Part shown: piece after piece, positions 5,986 to 8,006 of the stretch
Layout: every line of letters starts with the position of its first letter
How positions within the stretch are numbered: the stretch's first letter is position 1
Source of the DNA: Lachnospiraceae bacterium UBA6452
GTDB lineage: Bacteria; Bacillota; Clostridia; Lachnospirales; Lachnospiraceae
Assembly: GCA_002441865.1 (NCBI GenBank)
Contig: DJNY01000024.1
Span: 1-8,006 of the forward strand
Direction: 5' to 3'
Length of the DNA: 8,006 bases
Made by a program: the position numbers and the translations under genes
Notes under the pieces: generated by a model
What the model was told of the DNA's origin: nothing
The model's input: the letters and a program-made list of their open reading frames with translations, nothing else
Database searches by the model: none

Positions 5986-6870
5986 TTGAAGAAGATTGCA
6001 ATAATGACGGACAGCAACAGCGGCATTACCCAGAAGGAAGCGGCAGGGCTTGGTATCTCCGTATTACCAATGCCGTTCATGATCAATGACACAACATATT
6101 TTGAGGATATCAACCTGACGCAGGAGCATTTTTATGAATTTCTGGAAAATGATGCGGTCGTATCGACTTCACAGCCGTCGCCGGATTCTCTGATCCATAT
6201 GTTTCATAAGCTTCTGGCGGAATATGATGAGGTGGTGCATATCCCGATGTCAAGCGGGCTTTCCGGAAGCTGTCAGACAGCCTGTATGCTGGCACAGGAG
6301 CCGGAATTTGCCGGAAAAGTATTTGTGGTGAACAATCAGCGTATTTCCGTTACGCAGACCCAGTCTGTGCTTGATGCCATGGAGCTTGCAAAAAAAGGCT
6401 ATGACGGCGCACAGATCAAAAAGATACTGGAAGAGGATAAGTTCAATTCCAGCATCTATATTATGCTGGATACCCTTTTTTATCTGAAAAAGGGTGGCAG
6501 GATCACACCTGCGGCTGCTGCACTCGGTTCCCTGTTAAAATTGAAACCGGTATTGCAGATCCAGGGCGAAAAGCTGGACGCATTTGCAAAAGCCAGGACA
6601 AAGTCCGCAGGTAAGTCCATGATGCTGCAGGCGATCAGGAATGATATTGAAAACCGCTTCGGCGGTTTTAATGAGAGTGCAAAAGAGCGTATAACGCTGC
6701 ATATCGCTTATACAAAAGACAAAAAGGAAGCAGAGCTCTGGAAGCAGGAAGTTATGGAAGCATTTCCGGGCTTCCGCCTTATGATGGCGCCGCTTTCTTT
6801 AAGCGTGGCCTGTCATATCGGCCCGGGCGCACTTGCGCTTGCCTGCACACAGGATCTTGTCGTGCAGTAG
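5986..6870 (+). CDS. DegV family fatty-acid-binding protein (FakB-like)
   Basis: DegV/FakB proteins bind a fatty acid and present it to FakA for phosphorylation. Numbered from the TTG start (294 residues), the conserved features are DSNSG at 9-13, TSQPSP at 61-66, SSGLSGS at 89-95, YLKKGGR at 166-172, the ARTKS segment with Arg204, and CHIGPGALA with His277 near the end. These correspond to the lipid-headgroup-binding Ser, Arg and His of known FakB proteins. There is no signal peptide or membrane segment, so it is cytoplasmic. The ORF extends to an ATG at 5980, but ribosome binding site spacing favours TTG at 5986. Its position in the fakA operon, separated only by recG, supports a FakB role; which fatty acid it prefers cannot be read from sequence. 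Genomes of this group usually carry several DegV paralogues. The gene contains a terminator-like hairpin at 6650-6669. Confidence 0.93.
   Translation: MKKIAIMTDSNSGITQKEAAGLGISVLPMPFMINDTTYFEDINLTQEHFYEFLENDAVVSTSQPSPDSLIHMFHKLLAEYDEVVHIPMSSGLSGSCQTACMLAQEPEFAGKVFVVNNQRISVTQTQSVLDAMELAKKGYDGAQIKKILEEDKFNSSIYIMLDTLFYLKKGGRITPAAAALGSLLKLKPVLQIQGEKLDAFAKARTKSAGKSMMLQAIRNDIENRFGGFNESAKERITLHIAYTKDKKEAELWKQEVMEAFPGFRLMMAPLSLSVACHIGPGALALACTQDLVVQ
6650..6669 (+). other. Terminator-like cUUCGg hairpin inside the degV gene
   Basis: AAAACCGC (6650-6657), the tetraloop TTCG (6658-6661) and GCGGTTTT (6662-6669) form a perfect eight-base-pair stem with the very stable C(UUCG)G loop and U residues on its 3' side. 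The codons read Asn-Arg-Phe-Gly-Gly-Phe. Translation would normally melt it, and the U tract is short, so it is at most a weak or conditional terminator. Confidence 0.35.
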
Positions 6871-6894
6871 AATAATTGTAAAGAGGAAGTTAGT

Positions 6895-8006
6895 ATGCCA
6901 AAAGAGACATATAATGCAGAAAATATAACGGTGCTGGAAGGACTGGAGGCAGTCCGTGTCAGACCGGGTATGTATATCGGTAGTGTATCAACAAAAGGTC
7001 TGAACCATCTGATCTATGAGATCGTGGATAATGCAGTGGATGAGCATCTTGCCGGTTATTGCAGTGAAATACATGTATATCTGGAAAAGGATGGTTCCGT
7101 GACTGTGGAGGATAACGGCCGTGGTATTCCGGTCGATCTGCACGAGAAAGGGATCAGTGCGGAGCGTCTTGTTTTTACAACGCTGCATGCGGGCGGTAAA
7201 TTTGACGATTCCGCCTATAAGACAAGCGGTGGTCTGCACGGCGTCGGTTCTTCGGTCGTCAATGCACTTTCCGTCTGGATGAAGGTGCGGATCAAACGCG
7301 GCGGACATATTTATGAAGATGCCTATGAGCGCGGTATTCCGACTGTGGAGCTGCAGAACGGACTTTTGCCGGTTGTCGGAAGAGCAAAAGATACCGGAAC
7401 GAGCATTCAGTTTATGCCGGATGATGAGATCTTTGACCATACTGTTTTCAAAGCGGAAGAAGTCAAAAACCGTCTGCATGAAACGGCTTATCTGAATCCT
7501 GCCCTGACGATCTATTTTGAAGACCGGAGAGGCAGTGAAGTAGAGGGCATTACCTACCACGAGCCGGAAGGTATCGTAGGCTTTGTCAAAAGCATCAATC
7601 AGAAAAAAGATACCGTGCATGATGTCATCTATATCAAAGGTGAGAGCGAAGGGATTACCGTAGAAGTCGCTTTCCAATATGTGAATGAGTTCCATGAAAA
7701 CGTCATGGGATTTTGCAATAATATTTTCAACGCAGAGGGCGGAACACATCTGACCGGTTTTAAGACGAGCTTTACAACGGTCATCAACAGTTATGCCCGT
7801 CAGCTCAATATCTTAAAGGACAAGGATGCGAATTTCACAGGTCCCGATGTCCGTAACGGTATGACAGCGGTTGTTTCCATCAAGCATCCGGATCCGCGGT
7901 TTGAAGGACAGACCAAAACAAAGCTGGATAACCAGGATGCTGCAAAGGTCGTTTCCAAGGTTGTCGGGGAAGAGATCACAAGATATTTTGACCGCAATCT
8001 GGAAAC
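6895..8006 (+). CDS. Type IIA DNA topoisomerase B subunit, GyrB/ParE-like (partial, 3' end outside window)
   Basis: The reading frame is open from the ATG at 6895 to the window end, covering 370 codons of a protein normally over 600 residues. The GHKL ATPase domain is complete in its motifs: EIVDNAVDE with the catalytic Glu42 and Mg-binding Asn46, DNGRGIP with Asp73, the ATP lid YKTSGGLHGVG at 108-118, and QTK at 339-341, whose Lys contacts the ATP phosphate. Arg135 aligns with the Arg that binds aminocoumarin drugs in GyrB. The transducer domain ends near the window edge; the TOPRIM domain is not visible. With an A subunit it would change DNA supercoiling or decatenate chromosomes. The KTSGGLHGVG form and the position away from dnaA-recF suggest a ParE-like second copy, but gyrase B cannot be excluded. 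GAGGAAG at 6883-6889 supports the start, 24 bases after degV. Confidence 0.9.
   Translation, partial: MPKETYNAENITVLEGLEAVRVRPGMYIGSVSTKGLNHLIYEIVDNAVDEHLAGYCSEIHVYLEKDGSVTVEDNGRGIPVDLHEKGISAERLVFTTLHAGGKFDDSAYKTSGGLHGVGSSVVNALSVWMKVRIKRGGHIYEDAYERGIPTVELQNGLLPVVGRAKDTGTSIQFMPDDEIFDHTVFKAEEVKNRLHETAYLNPALTIYFEDRRGSEVEGITYHEPEGIVGFVKSINQKKDTVHDVIYIKGESEGITVEVAFQYVNEFHENVMGFCNNIFNAEGGTHLTGFKTSFTTVINSYARQLNILKDKDANFTGPDVRNGMTAVVSIKHPDPRFEGQTKTKLDNQDAAKVVSKVVGEEITRYFDRNLE

Noticed and set aside
6050..6070. Six-base inverted repeat TTGGTA / TACCAA in degV
   Set aside because: The stem is short and AT-rich with a nine-base loop, as expected by chance in a window of this size.
6472..6495. Nine-base inverted repeat ACCCTTTTT / AAAAAGGGT in degV
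   Set aside because: It has no following U tract in the + direction and is AT-rich, and it encodes the conserved LFYLKKGG motif, so protein constraint explains the sequence.
6988..7749. A 253-codon frame on the - strand
   Set aside because: It lies wholly within the topoisomerase gene, whose motifs are unmistakable. It has no recognisable domain and no good ribosome binding site, so it is a shadow frame.

Overview
The window looks like a chromosomal segment of an endospore-forming Clostridia, most likely a Lachnospiraceae relative. The evidence is a GerW/YtfJ-type sporulation protein behind a DUF2953 protein, the divergent rpmB / Asp23-family / FakA / RecG arrangement known from Firmicutes, strong AGGAGG ribosome binding sites, moderate GC content and the protein sequences themselves. 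The genus cannot be named from what is visible. There is no sign of phage, transposon, CRISPR array, tRNA or rRNA.

Region 1 (1-1406, + strand) is a probable sporulation-linked gene string: the tail of a DUF2953 protein, gerW, a 47-residue membrane protein that is easily missed (683-826), and a coiled-coil protein with a C-terminal J domain. It ends at a perfectly palindromic terminator (1379-1406) that can serve both strands.

Region 2 (1407-1842) holds rpmB (ribosomal protein L28, zinc-binding form) on the - strand with its own sigma-A type promoter. A 238-base divergent intergenic region follows, rich in A/T tracts at roughly 10-base spacing, and carries the promoter of the rightward operon.

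Region 3 (1843-8006, + strand) is one tightly spaced gene run with no convincing terminator between genes: an Asp23/Gls24 (YloU) protein, fakA (fatty acid kinase, GTG start), recG (branched-DNA helicase), a DegV/FakB-type fatty-acid-binding protein (best start is TTG at 5986), and the first 370 codons of a type IIA topoisomerase B subunit (GyrB/ParE-like) that runs off the window. FakA and a DegV/FakB protein are the two halves of the kinase that activates exogenous fatty acids, so their shared operon is functionally coherent; recG and the topoisomerase add DNA maintenance.

Most of the window is ordinary, well conserved core genome. I did not find a convincing new multi-gene system. The items most worth a second look are the small membrane protein with a possible forespore-type promoter, the coiled-coil/J-domain protein beside gerW, the A/T-tract array between the divergent promoters, and a terminator-like cUUCGg hairpin inside the degV gene.
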